Origin: Culturomica massiliensis
GTDB taxonomy: Bacteria > Bacteroidota > Bacteroidia > Bacteroidales > Marinifilaceae
Length of the DNA: 64,000 nt
Direction of reading: 5' to 3'
NCBI RefSeq assembly: GCF_900091655.1
Contig: NZ_LT594621.1
Coordinates: 2,748,532-2,812,531, forward strand
Positions within the stretch are counted from its first letter, which is position 1. Each line of letters starts with the position of its first letter. The notes beneath the pieces were generated by a model. It was not told the DNA's origin. It did not search any database and saw only the letters and a list, made by a program, of their open reading frames with translations. Below are positions 46,777-55,010 of the stretch, piece by piece. A program made the translations under genes and the position numbers.

Positions 46777-47262
46777 ATGAATATTGAATTTCACATTGGA
46801 CCACGAAATTGTGGAAAATCAGTTTTCGTAGAGCAAAAGATGGAAAACTTTAATAAACTATTTTATATTGCAACTCTACCACAATTTAAAATTTATACCA
46901 ATACAATTATATCACACAGAAAAAGGAGAAGCCAAAAGTGGACCACAATAGAGTTATCTTTCAACTTGGAAGAAGATATTCATAATATAAAAAAACAGAT
47001 ATACGAATTTTGTCCCAATTGTGCAATTTTACTTGATGGGATCTGGACTTGGTATGTCTTTCAAAATAAGATAGGAAATACAAAAATTAATGCTTTGGCA
47101 TTTGCAGATTTTATAATCGAAATCGTAAACTCTTTAAATGCAAAATGGTTCTTTGTGGATATCTGTAACCAAACAAAAACAGAGAATGATCTTTATGCAA
47201 TTCATAATAAAATTATCGAAAAACTAAATATTAATACTATAATCGACTGGAGATATGAATGA
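46777..47262 (+). CDS. CobU-like P-loop protein
   Basis: The first 60 residues match adenosylcobinamide kinase (CobU/CobP): Walker A GPRNCGKS (8-15), FYIATLPQF, and H47RKRRSQKW55TTIE, the HRxRRxxxW-TxE pattern of that family. LLDGIWTWY stands where CobU has its VDCLTLWL Walker B region. The corrinoid genes that normally accompany CobU are absent, so a role in signalling or nucleotide chemistry is more likely than cobalamin synthesis. It overlaps the response-regulator gene by 8 nt and must be co-translated with it. Confidence 0.6.
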   Translation: MNIEFHIGPRNCGKSVFVEQKMENFNKLFYIATLPQFKIYTNTIISHRKRRSQKWTTIELSFNLEEDIHNIKKQIYEFCPNCAILLDGIWTWYVFQNKIGNTKINALAFADFIIEIVNSLNAKWFFVDICNQTKTENDLYAIHNKIIEKLNINTIIDWRYE

Positions 47263-48739
47263 ATTCAATATTTTATGGATTGATGACGATTGGGTTTCAA
47301 CATCTGCATCATATAAATCTCTAAACATAATTAAAAATGAACTGGAAAGAGGAAACCCAGATATAAAAATAAAAACAATATCTAATATTGGAATAGGTTT
47401 ATCTGCCATTATCAGGAGTAATGATAAAAGCAATAATAATACAGATAACAACAAACATTATGACTTGATAATAATTGATCTACAATTTAAAAACATTACT
47501 GATCCAGACGAACAGAGATACACAGATTTAATTGAAAGTCTTTCTCTTAAAGGTGTTCCATTTGTTATATATACCAGCCAAAGAAAACCATATGAAAATG
47601 ATCTTAGAACCATCAAAAAACAATACAAAAACAATTTAATAGGCATTTACGATAAAGCAAGTAAAGGAGATGAGGATTTTATCAAAGATATTGTCACAAT
47701 ATCACAATTCAAACCTCTGACAATTTTGCATTTAAGCGATTTTCATTATGATTCTACCTTAAACGAGATACAAGCTAATCAACAAAAAAAATTATTTTCC
47801 ACTCTTATAAATTTCCTAAAAAAAGAAAATAATTCATCCCCAATAGATTTTATCGTATTTTCAGGTGATTATGCGAGTAAAATGCCAGAAAAAGATTTAT
47901 CAGGTTGCGCTGAAATTCTTAGGGAAATAGTCAAGAATACTACAAATGATTTTGATAAACTTTTAATAGTACCTGGCAATCATGATGCATATTGGAACAA
48001 TTTTTCAAAAGGAGAAACCTCTCAGATTCCAGGTAAATATCTTGAGGAATTTTATAAAAAAGTATTTGATAATTCTTTAAACTTTATTCATCAATTAGTG
48101 GGCTACACTAAATTAAATTTTAACCAGTCTACTTTGGATTCATTTTGTTTTACTCAAGAATTCAATCAAGGTAAAATAAAAATATTGGGACTAAATTCAG
48201 TATTTTTAGATCCTCACAACAAAGGTATTGGGATGATAAGCCATGATGTCATACAATATATTGAGAATAGCAATTGGGCAAAAGCAGAACCACTGCCTAA
48301 TGAATTAAGAATAGCTATTTTTCATCATAATATTTTTCCTAATTTTTCCCTCAACAATTTAGATACCAATGAAGGATTAATTAATGCAGGATTGATTATT
48401 AACTTACTTACAAAATACAAATGCAATTTGATACTTACCGGACATTCACATTTTTCCAATTTTTTCAATTTATCTTTTTCTTGTTTAAATTATCAAGGAT
48501 ACTCAGAAATACGTCATATAACTTCTATTTGTACCAATACAACCGGCGGATATGCGCCAACAAACGACCGTCAAAGAAGTTTTAATATTATCAAAATATC
48601 TCCAACTAACACAAAAGAACTAAAATCATTAAAAATTACCCCCATTTTTTTTGATAGCACAGAATCAGACTGGAAGAAAGGACTTGAATTAAATACATCC
48701 ATAATCCAGGATTCAATAAGCACCCGGGGACGGGGGTAA
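47255..48739 (+). CDS. Receiver domain fused to calcineurin-like phosphoesterase
   Basis: Residues 1-150 are a response-regulator receiver: acidic D10-D11-D12 in LWIDDDW, phospho-acceptor D75 in IIIDLQF, T107 in VIYTSQ and K134 in YDKAS. Residues about 155-470 are a metallophosphoesterase: LSDFHYD (D162, H164), SGDYAS (D205), PGNHDAYW (N242, H243), FHHN and TGHSH, all five blocks present. The receiver therefore probably switches a phosphoesterase on or off, with the upstream kinase as partner. The last codons and the stop lie within a dispersed G-rich repeat, so the native C-terminus may have been replaced. Substrate unknown; cyclic nucleotide or nucleotide degradation is possible. Confidence 0.78.
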   Translation: MNEFNILWIDDDWVSTSASYKSLNIIKNELERGNPDIKIKTISNIGIGLSAIIRSNDKSNNNTDNNKHYDLIIIDLQFKNITDPDEQRYTDLIESLSLKGVPFVIYTSQRKPYENDLRTIKKQYKNNLIGIYDKASKGDEDFIKDIVTISQFKPLTILHLSDFHYDSTLNEIQANQQKKLFSTLINFLKKENNSSPIDFIVFSGDYASKMPEKDLSGCAEILREIVKNTTNDFDKLLIVPGNHDAYWNNFSKGETSQIPGKYLEEFYKKVFDNSLNFIHQLVGYTKLNFNQSTLDSFCFTQEFNQGKIKILGLNSVFLDPHNKGIGMISHDVIQYIENSNWAKAEPLPNELRIAIFHHNIFPNFSLNNLDTNEGLINAGLIINLLTKYKCNLILTGHSHFSNFFNLSFSCLNYQGYSEIRHITSICTNTTGGYAPTNDRQRSFNIIKISPTNTKELKSLKITPIFFDSTESDWKKGLELNTSIIQDSISTRGRG

Positions 48740-48748
48740 AGTGCTATT
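48721..48748 (+). repeat. GGGGACGGGG repeat, copy 1
   Basis: CACCCGGGGACGGGGG followed by TAAAGTGCTATT. It overlaps the last 19 nt of the phosphoesterase gene and supplies its stop codon. See the finding on the five copies. Confidence 0.85.
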
Positions 48749-48946
48749 CAGTTTATGAATGAGATTTTGATTCATTTATCCTTCGGCGTTCTGGTTTCAA
48801 TTTTCCACATACATAGAACTAAATAACACAATACAACAGGCTTTTATAGCACGGAAAGCAGTTCCAGAGGGCTTTAAAAATAATCACAACACACCCTGCC
48901 AACCATTTTCCCTCACAATCGTTATAAAAGAAAACAAGAGATTGAA

Positions 48947-49729
48947 ATGAACAGATTTAAAGATAAAGTTGTGATCGTCACCGGGGCAGCTTCCGGAATA
49001 GGAGAAGCTACCACACGGCGCATCGTGTCTGAAGGCGGAACAGTTGTAATGGCAGATTTTGCAAAAGAAAAAACAGCACTTCTGGCACAGGACTTAAAAA
49101 CAGAAAAAAACGAAGTTTACCCGGTTTATTTCTCTGCCGAAAATCTCGAAAGCTGCCGGACACTGACCGAACTGACACTTGAAAAATACCAAAGGATAGA
49201 CGTTCTGGTCAACAATGTCGGAGGCACTGATCTGCAAAAAGATAAAAATATCGAAAACCTGGACATCAGTTATTTTGATCAGGCTTTCCATATCAATCTA
49301 CGTTGTGCAATCTATTTAAGCCAGCTCGTCATCCCGGCAATGATCCGGCAAAAAGGAGGAAATATCGTGAATATAGCCTCTATCGGAGGGATCACCGGAG
49401 ATTTCAGAGGCACTTACTACGGAGCTGCCAAAGCAGGGATCATCAACTTAACCCGCTACACGGCCACCCAAATGGGAAAACACAACATCCGCTGTAATGC
49501 CGTTGCCCCCGGTCTGGTACTGACCCCCGCAGCACTAAGCAATCTCCCGGAAGAAACCCGGAAAATATTTGCCCGACACAACGCCCTTCCTTACCTTGGC
49601 CAACCACAAGACATCGCCTCTGTTGTGGCCTTTTTAGCCTCAGAAGATGCAAAATACCTCACAGGTCAAACCCTCATAGCAGACGGCGGCCTGACCATCC
49701 ACAACCCAACCGTCGCAGATTTCACCTAA
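48947..49729 (+). CDS. Short-chain dehydrogenase/reductase
   Basis: The 260 residues show the classical SDR motifs: TGAASGIG (cofactor loop), NNVGG, catalytic Ser (IASIGG), YGAAK (Y-x3-K) and the C-terminal GQTLIADGG. NAD(P)-dependent oxidation or reduction of a hydroxyl group is expected; many SDRs of this length act on bile acids or sugars. The bile-salt-hydrolase-like gene follows 17 nt later, which suggests a joint role in steroid or bile-acid metabolism; the substrate is not proven. GC content is core-like. Confidence 0.85.
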   Translation: MNRFKDKVVIVTGAASGIGEATTRRIVSEGGTVVMADFAKEKTALLAQDLKTEKNEVYPVYFSAENLESCRTLTELTLEKYQRIDVLVNNVGGTDLQKDKNIENLDISYFDQAFHINLRCAIYLSQLVIPAMIRQKGGNIVNIASIGGITGDFRGTYYGAAKAGIINLTRYTATQMGKHNIRCNAVAPGLVLTPAALSNLPEETRKIFARHNALPYLGQPQDIASVVAFLASEDAKYLTGQTLIADGGLTIHNPTVADFT

Positions 49730-49746
49730 CTTTAAACCGATCATTT

Positions 49747-50823
49747 ATGAGATACCTAACCCTCAGCCTGCTCACTTTCTTACTGAGCATTCATTTTTCA
49801 CTACAGGCCTGCACCGGGCTTTCCCTGCGAGCCAAAGACGGGGCTTATATCCAGGCCCGCACCATCGAGTGGGGAGAAAGCTACCTACCCAGCGAATACG
49901 TCATTATCCCCAGAGGCAGACAAATAAAAACCTATACCCCGACAGGACTCAACGGAGCAACCTTCCAAACGAAATACGGCGTAGCCGGCCTGGCCATCAT
50001 ACAAAAAGAATTCATTGCAGAAGGGCTCAATGAAGCAGGGCTTTCTGCGGGCCTTTTCTATTTTCCCCGCTACGGAAGCTACTCAGCCTACGACCCGACA
50101 GAGAACCTCCGTACTGTAAACGACCTGCAACTGGTAACCTGGATGCTTGCACAATTCTCTTCTGTCGACGAAGTTAAAACAGCCCTTCACTCCATCCGGA
50201 TTATCGGCATAGACGAGCCCGGCTCCACTTCCACCGTCCACTGGCGCATAGGCGATTCAACCGGCAAACAGGCGGTACTGGAAATTGTAGACGGCATTCC
50301 TCATTTTTACGATAACCCTGTAGGAGTATTAACAAACTCCCCCGGATTCGAATGGCACCTCACCAACCTGAACAATTACATAAACCTTTTTCCGGGAGGT
50401 GTTGCCCCACACACTTTAAGCAACCTCACTCTGACTGCTTTAGGGGCTGGATCAGGATTTTTAGGATTGCCCGGAGATGTGACCCCGCCTTCCCGTTTCG
50501 TCCGGATCAGTTTTTATAAAGCAACAGCCCCCCAGCAGCCTACCGACTTTGAAACTGTCCTCCAATGCTTCCACATCCTCAATAATTTCGACATCCCTAT
50601 CGGTATAGAACATCCCGTTGGCGAATCCCCCGACCTCCCAAGTGCCACCCAATGGACCTCCGCCATCGATCTCACCAACCGTAAAATATATTACAAAACA
50701 GCCTACAACTCAACCATCCGCTGCATCGACCTGAAAAATATCGATTTCAACACAGTTCGCTACCAATCGTTTCCTCTGGACAAAACCCGACAACAACCCA
50801 TTGAATACCTACACATAGAATAG
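49747..50823 (+). CDS. Choloylglycine hydrolase family, secreted amide hydrolase
   Basis: A signal peptide ends at Ala21, exposing Cys22 as the N-terminal nucleophile (ACTGLSL), as the Ntn fold requires. ARTIEWG, GLNEAGLSAGLFYFP and TNSPGFEWHLTNLNNY match the active-site strands of Gram-negative bile salt hydrolases and penicillin V acylases; Glu stands where lactobacilli have Asp in RxxD. The 358 residues are usual for periplasmic members. It would deconjugate bile salts or hydrolyse N-acyl signals. It is co-transcribed with the dehydrogenase gene upstream. Confidence 0.87.
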   Translation: MRYLTLSLLTFLLSIHFSLQACTGLSLRAKDGAYIQARTIEWGESYLPSEYVIIPRGRQIKTYTPTGLNGATFQTKYGVAGLAIIQKEFIAEGLNEAGLSAGLFYFPRYGSYSAYDPTENLRTVNDLQLVTWMLAQFSSVDEVKTALHSIRIIGIDEPGSTSTVHWRIGDSTGKQAVLEIVDGIPHFYDNPVGVLTNSPGFEWHLTNLNNYINLFPGGVAPHTLSNLTLTALGAGSGFLGLPGDVTPPSRFVRISFYKATAPQQPTDFETVLQCFHILNNFDIPIGIEHPVGESPDLPSATQWTSAIDLTNRKIYYKTAYNSTIRCIDLKNIDFNTVRYQSFPLDKTRQQPIEYLHIE

Positions 50824-50868
50824 CATCAAGCTCCCCGTCAATCCCCGACCCCCTCCCGATTCTTTAAT

Positions 50869-50894
50869 CACGGGGACGGGGCTAAAGTGCTATT
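50869..50894 (+). repeat. GGGGACGGGG repeat, copy 2
   Basis: CACGGGGACGGGG followed by CTAAAGTGCTATT, 46 nt after the hydrolase stop. Confidence 0.85.
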
Positions 50895-51307
50895 TTCCAA
50901 AAACAGCACTTACCTAGATTTCCGGTAAACATTCCCGCTTTATATAGAACTCCAATTGATACATCCATTTTCCGGATTCGGCATCAATAACCCAAAGAAC
51001 CACCTTACTTACCTGATAACGGCTTTCTGCCTTTCGGTTTACCTCACAATTCCGGCGTTCACATTCCCCGGACATCCCGTAATTTACTGAAATAAACCAA
51101 TTACTCGCCTTTCTGCTCCCGCCCACGAATATACACCGAAAAAACAACGCTTGTTCTTACCGTCCGTATTTACAATCTTTCCGTTTATCCCCGTCTTTCC
51201 GTTTCTTATTCAGGGCAAAAACAGAGTGATTTTACGATGATAAGGTTTTTATAAAAACAGCGATTGATTATCAACGTATTACAATAGCAGTGATAAGGTT
51301 TTTATTT
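50895..51307. other. Intergenic stretch with a possible gene remnant
   Basis: A 77-codon minus-strand frame (50914-51147) reads partly like real protein (QVSKVVLWVIDAESGKWMYQLEFYIK) but has no recognised family and may be a decayed gene. The right part is AT-rich and leads into the promoter of the transglutaminase-like gene. Confidence 0.35.
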
Positions 51308-51339
51308 TGTATAATAAAAAAATCGCCGCTACCTTTAAA
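51308..51339 (+). promoter_or_regulatory. Promoter of toxin module 1
   Basis: TTTG (51308-51311), 20 nt, TACCTTTA (51332-51339), a near match to the Bacteroidetes consensus (final A for G). The start codon is 31 nt further. Confidence 0.5.
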
Positions 51340-51370
51340 AGAAAACAACAAAACCTTAAAAACAATACCT

Positions 51371-52462
51371 ATGAAATCTTTACATCGATACCTGTTTCTG
51401 ATTCTGATCATAAACCTCTCCTGTTTTATGATATCCTGCAAAAACAGCAAAAAACAAAACACAATCGGTTACGGAAAAATGCCAAAGGCCGATACGATTC
51501 CTGTTTCACAGGATTCATTATATAAAATCAGTTACAATGAGATATTGGGAATGATTGAAGAAAAATCACCTGTCAGTTTCAAAAGAGCCGTATTTCTCCT
51601 GGAATGGGCCTATTTAAACGGAAAACCGGATTACCAAAAATTTTGTACCGAAATAACAAAACATGCAGATAACTTAAAAAGATTTATCCGTCAAAAAGGT
51701 ATCGGCCAATACCGGACAGCCGGAAACTATGCCCTGTTTGAGTTTTTCACAAAACCAAATTGGATGAACGGGAACAAACCCTACACCTACGATTTTGAAG
51801 ATTTTACCGGCCGGGAAGACTATACTAAAATATTCATTACAAAACTCATGCAAACCCATACGGGACAATGCCGGTCTTTGCCCATATTCTATAAAATTCT
51901 TGCCGATGAAATCGGCTCCGAGGCCTATCTGGCACAAGCTCCAAACCACCTTTACATAAAACATCCGGGAGAAGACAACAGATGGGTAAACATTGAGCTG
52001 ACAAATGGCCATTTCGCATCCGATCCCTACATCATCTCCTCCATGAACATTTCCGCAGAAGCCATACGAAATAAAATCTATATGGATGCCATGAGTGAAA
52101 AACAAAACATAGCATTCCTTTTGTATGAACTGGGCAACGGATATGAAAATTTATACGGATACACTCCGTTTGTACTACAATGCTATAACAAATCACTCCA
52201 ATACTACCCCCACAACCTGCCCGCCCTTATGGAAAAACACAATGCACTCCGTACGATCGGTTTGGAGTATATCAAAAAAAACGGGGAAAAAACAGATGAA
52301 TTTTTAAGGGCAAACCACAAAGAATTTAAAGTGACACAGAAAAAGATAGAAGCCCTCGGATATCGCGAAATGACCGAACAACAATACTCAAAATGGCTGA
52401 ACGATATGGAAGCTGAAAAAAACAAGCAACGCACACAAAACAATACTGACAGTAAACTATAA
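51371..52462 (+). CDS. Transglutaminase-like lipoprotein, toxin module 1
   Basis: This 363-residue lipoprotein starts MKSLHRYLFLILIINLS with lipobox Cys23; ATG51371 is chosen for the signal peptide and an earlier in-frame ATG is rejected. C167 in THTGQCRSLPIFY, H193 in APNHLYIKH and the N-x-E strand WVNIELTNG give the order Cys-His-Glu/Asn of the transglutaminase-like (papain fold) superfamily. It is a clear paralogue of the protein at 61337-62434, sharing RAVFL-EWAYL-GKPDY, PYTYDF and the catalytic block. The Rhs-core toxin gene follows 17 nt later. It may process or attach the toxin partner in the envelope; the family name is not known to me. Confidence 0.65.
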   Translation: MKSLHRYLFLILIINLSCFMISCKNSKKQNTIGYGKMPKADTIPVSQDSLYKISYNEILGMIEEKSPVSFKRAVFLLEWAYLNGKPDYQKFCTEITKHADNLKRFIRQKGIGQYRTAGNYALFEFFTKPNWMNGNKPYTYDFEDFTGREDYTKIFITKLMQTHTGQCRSLPIFYKILADEIGSEAYLAQAPNHLYIKHPGEDNRWVNIELTNGHFASDPYIISSMNISAEAIRNKIYMDAMSEKQNIAFLLYELGNGYENLYGYTPFVLQCYNKSLQYYPHNLPALMEKHNALRTIGLEYIKKNGEKTDEFLRANHKEFKVTQKKIEALGYREMTEQQYSKWLNDMEAEKNKQRTQNNTDSKL

Positions 52463-52479
52463 ATTAAAACCGTAATGCA

Positions 52480-53583
52480 ATGAAAACAAAAATCTACATG
52501 GGACTTATAACAATCGGCATTTGTTGTTGTCTGTTTACAATCATTCGGAAAAATAAATCTTCCGAAATTACATTCACCGAAAACAAATTGTATAATACAA
52601 CTTTGCAAAATCAAAATCCTTATTCTATCTTTGGAAGTGACGGCATACTCTTAACGACCGAATACGAAAGGAAAAGAGAGTACAAACTCGATATCACAAA
52701 CAAAGATAAAACAAGTTCTTTAACAAAACTGGAACTGGATACACAAACGGGGATTGCAACCTTATTCGATAAAAACGGCAAAATCCTCACCCAAAAACAA
52801 CTCGACACCAAAGAAAAGGCAAGATGGCTGTCCGTTGATCCCCTAAGTGAAAAATATTATGATTTGAGTCCGTACAACTATTGCTGGAACAACCCGACAA
52901 ATGTTATTGACCCCGATGGCAGAGATAGTTATTTGTTAATTTGGTTTTCGAAAAATAACGAAACAGGCCACGCAGGTATTGCAATAGATAATTATAAACG
53001 ACAAGAAGCCAGAGATAGAAAAGGAAATATTATTTTAGATAGTAAAGGAAACACTACTTATGAAATGGTTAAAGACGGAACTATGACGTATTATGATTTA
53101 TGGCCCAATAGTCCAATAGGGAAAACAGAACTACAAAGTAATGTAAAACCTGATTATTCAAAAGGAATAATAATCGACAATTTAGAAGACTTAAAAACGA
53201 AAGATCCTACAGGATCGAGGAATGGGAATGTCAGTGCAGAAGGACGGGCAGCCGATGGGATTGTTCAAATTAATACAACCTATGATCAAGATTTAAAAAT
53301 TCAAGGTTATACGTCCAGAACAGCTAATTCAGATAAAGCATATAATGCAAGTAATTTCAATTGCTCAACATTTGCGGAAAGTTCTCTAAAAACTGTTTTT
53401 TCAACTTTGGATGCAAGCCAATATGTAAAAGTTCCTTTTCCACTAAATGTGATGTATCATAATACAAGAATTACAGCACCGAATAATCTTTATAATGCAG
53501 TAATGACATTACCTGGTGCTAAGAATATAAAAGGTCCAAAATCTGTTGTCGCCAAACCTTATTTACAATATTATGGAAAATAA
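52480..53583 (+). CDS. Mini-Rhs toxin with permuted papain-like domain
   Basis: This 367-residue protein has an N-terminal hydrophobic signal or anchor and no YD-repeat shell. A short Rhs core lies at about 110-150 (RWLSVDPLSEKYY, YNYCWNNPT, IDPDG). The C-terminal domain has GHAGIAID with H164 before NCSTFAESS with C295, the His-then-Cys order of circularly permuted NlpC/P60 (LRAT/YiiX-like) enzymes. I infer a cysteine peptidase, amidase or acyltransferase toxin. The candidate immunity gene overlaps its 3' end by 11 nt. The N-terminal half matches the gene at 62440-63531, while the toxin end does not. Confidence 0.7.
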   Translation: MKTKIYMGLITIGICCCLFTIIRKNKSSEITFTENKLYNTTLQNQNPYSIFGSDGILLTTEYERKREYKLDITNKDKTSSLTKLELDTQTGIATLFDKNGKILTQKQLDTKEKARWLSVDPLSEKYYDLSPYNYCWNNPTNVIDPDGRDSYLLIWFSKNNETGHAGIAIDNYKRQEARDRKGNIILDSKGNTTYEMVKDGTMTYYDLWPNSPIGKTELQSNVKPDYSKGIIIDNLEDLKTKDPTGSRNGNVSAEGRAADGIVQINTTYDQDLKIQGYTSRTANSDKAYNASNFNCSTFAESSLKTVFSTLDASQYVKVPFPLNVMYHNTRITAPNNLYNAVMTLPGAKNIKGPKSVVAKPYLQYYGK

Positions 53584-54007
53584 AATTACCTCATCCCTGT
53601 TTTGTTTCTTAATATTATCTATGAGTTCATGCTCTGTCAGTAAAACGATAAAATTGGAAACGCCTTTTGTTACTGTTGTAAAACTGATAGATGCAGAACA
53701 ATCTATGCATTTAGATGACGCGATGCAATATATAGATGTAGAACAGGTATATTCAAAATTAGGCTCAAAAAATCCCAAAGAGGATTGGATAAAAATGATT
53801 AAATTTCATTATAACCTCGGTAAGGGGAAAAAAAATTCAAACGCTTTTGGATATGGAAATTATGATATAGAAGAAACGATCAAAGGCAACAATGCACAAG
53901 TTTATTTCAAAGCAAAAGATAAAAAAGCGAATATTAAAATGATAACTTATGGATTAGAGAAACGTCAAAAGGGATGGATAGTTATTTCTATCAACTATAC
54001 AAAATAG
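53573..54007 (+). CDS. Probable immunity lipoprotein of toxin module 1
   Basis: This 144-residue lipoprotein starts MENKITSSLFCFLILSMSSCS. ATG53573 is chosen because it begins the signal sequence; an in-frame ATG at 53546 would precede it. The mature part looks like a cystatin/NTF2-like small alpha+beta fold (DDAMQYIDVEQVYSKLG, KGWIVISINYTK), related in style to DUF4878 proteins, but no firm match. It overlaps the toxin gene and lies where immunity genes stand. Periplasmic anchoring would fit protection against a toxin that acts in the envelope. Confidence 0.55.
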   Translation: MENKITSSLFCFLILSMSSCSVSKTIKLETPFVTVVKLIDAEQSMHLDDAMQYIDVEQVYSKLGSKNPKEDWIKMIKFHYNLGKGKKNSNAFGYGNYDIEETIKGNNAQVYFKAKDKKANIKMITYGLEKRQKGWIVISINYTK

Positions 54008-54037
54008 CTATGCAAATGAAATGTTATTCCAAAAGCA

Positions 54038-54062
54038 CACGGGGACGGGGATAAAGTACTAC
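54038..54062 (+). repeat. GGGGACGGGG repeat, copy 3
   Basis: CACGGGGACGGGG followed by ATAAAGTACTA. It lies exactly at the breakpoint of the truncated transposase (minus strand). Confidence 0.85.
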
Positions 54063-54251
54063 CAAACAAAGGCAGATATCTCTGAGCGAATCACATCCTG
54101 TCAGCTGCCCGAAAAGCAGATAAAGAAGGTGATTATAACTATTTAGATTCTTGACATGCCAATCCCCTTTATATTGTTTTACAAACTTGTCAAATTGGTA
54201 ACGTGATATAAACTCGATGATTTGGGAGAATACATATTTACCCTGATTCAT
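54063..54251 (-). pseudogene. Truncated IS4-type transposase (DUF4372 N-terminus)
   Basis: The minus-strand frame begins MNQGKYVFSQIIEFISRYQF and reads through SYNHLLYLLFGQLTGCDSLRDICLCL, the usual N-terminus of Bacteroidetes IS4-family transposases with a DUF4372 domain. After LCL the family sequence is lost. The frame runs into repeat copy 3, which encodes an unrelated tail (YPRPRVLLE). The catalytic DDE part is missing, so it is inactive. Confidence 0.7.
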
Positions 54252-54389
54252 AATCTTGATGTATTGAAACTACAAGACTAATAAATCACTTTCAAATCAA
54301 AAAATCAAAGAACGATCGTATTTGTTTATAAATTAATATTTTAACAACAGTGGTTAGATTTTTATCGCACCACTACTATCTTTAAATCT

Positions 54390-54980
54390 ATGAGAAAATA
54401 CAGATACAATATATTAATTGGTATCGTATTATTAATGGCAATCTTTCAGGCTCCGTTAATTTATTACTATACCTCCGGCTTAACCAGCCTTTTCTTCATT
54501 CCTTATATACTTATAGGTGCAGCATTAACCTTTGGGCTAACCTTTGTTTTAATGAAAAAAAAGCTTATAACCGGCATACAAAAAGCCGGACTTATATCGA
54601 CAATTGTAATCGGAAGTTTATCGTTATTTTTCGGGCACATCCTCATCGAAAAAATAGATTGGAATTTGCGAAAAAGTACAAGAAATAAAATCGTTGCATT
54701 AGTAAAAACAAATCAGCTACAGCCAAATTCATCATATAACAAAAATATCTGTAAGCTAAAACGATGGAATATTCCTCCTATTTCAAACGGAGGAAATGAG
54801 ATTGTCATTTATAAAACCGAAGACGGAAAATTCACAATCAGGTTTTACATCGACCGAGGTTTTTTGGATCATTATTCTGCTTTTACGTATACTGACAATC
54901 CCGCAGACATTAAGATGTTCAAGGAAAAAACCAAAACATATAAAAAAATAGATACCAATTGGTATCGGGAATCTTTTTAA
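54390..54980 (+). CDS. Three-helix membrane protein, possible orphan immunity
   Basis: This 196-residue protein has three hydrophobic helices (about 8-28, 32-55 and 66-88) and a basic then mixed soluble C-terminal part (TRNKIVALVKTNQLQ..., FTIRFYIDRGFLDHYSAFTYTDNP). It is flanked by two copies of the G-rich repeat with no other gene. This suggests a cassette moved with the repeat, probably the immunity part of a lost toxin. TATCTTTA at 54377-54384 resembles a -7 element only 5 nt before the start codon, so the transcript may be nearly leaderless. No family was recognised. Confidence 0.5.
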   Translation: MRKYRYNILIGIVLLMAIFQAPLIYYYTSGLTSLFFIPYILIGAALTFGLTFVLMKKKLITGIQKAGLISTIVIGSLSLFFGHILIEKIDWNLRKSTRNKIVALVKTNQLQPNSSYNKNICKLKRWNIPPISNGGNEIVIYKTEDGKFTIRFYIDRGFLDHYSAFTYTDNPADIKMFKEKTKTYKKIDTNWYRESF

Positions 54981-54986
54981 TAAGCA

Positions 54987-55010
54987 CACAGGGACGGGGG
55001 TAAAATGCTA
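54987..55010 (+). repeat. GGGGACGGGG repeat, copy 4
   Basis: CACAGGGACGGGGG followed by TAAAATGCTA, only 6 nt after the stop of the membrane protein gene and immediately before the orphan toxin frame. Confidence 0.85.

Noticed and set aside
46777..47262. True cobalamin-synthesis CobU gene
   Set aside because: No other corrinoid genes nearby, and the gene is co-translated with a response regulator.
47224..47454. Minus-strand frame of 76 codons in the CobU/receiver junction
   Set aside because: It is antisense to two well-supported overlapping genes and has no own signals.
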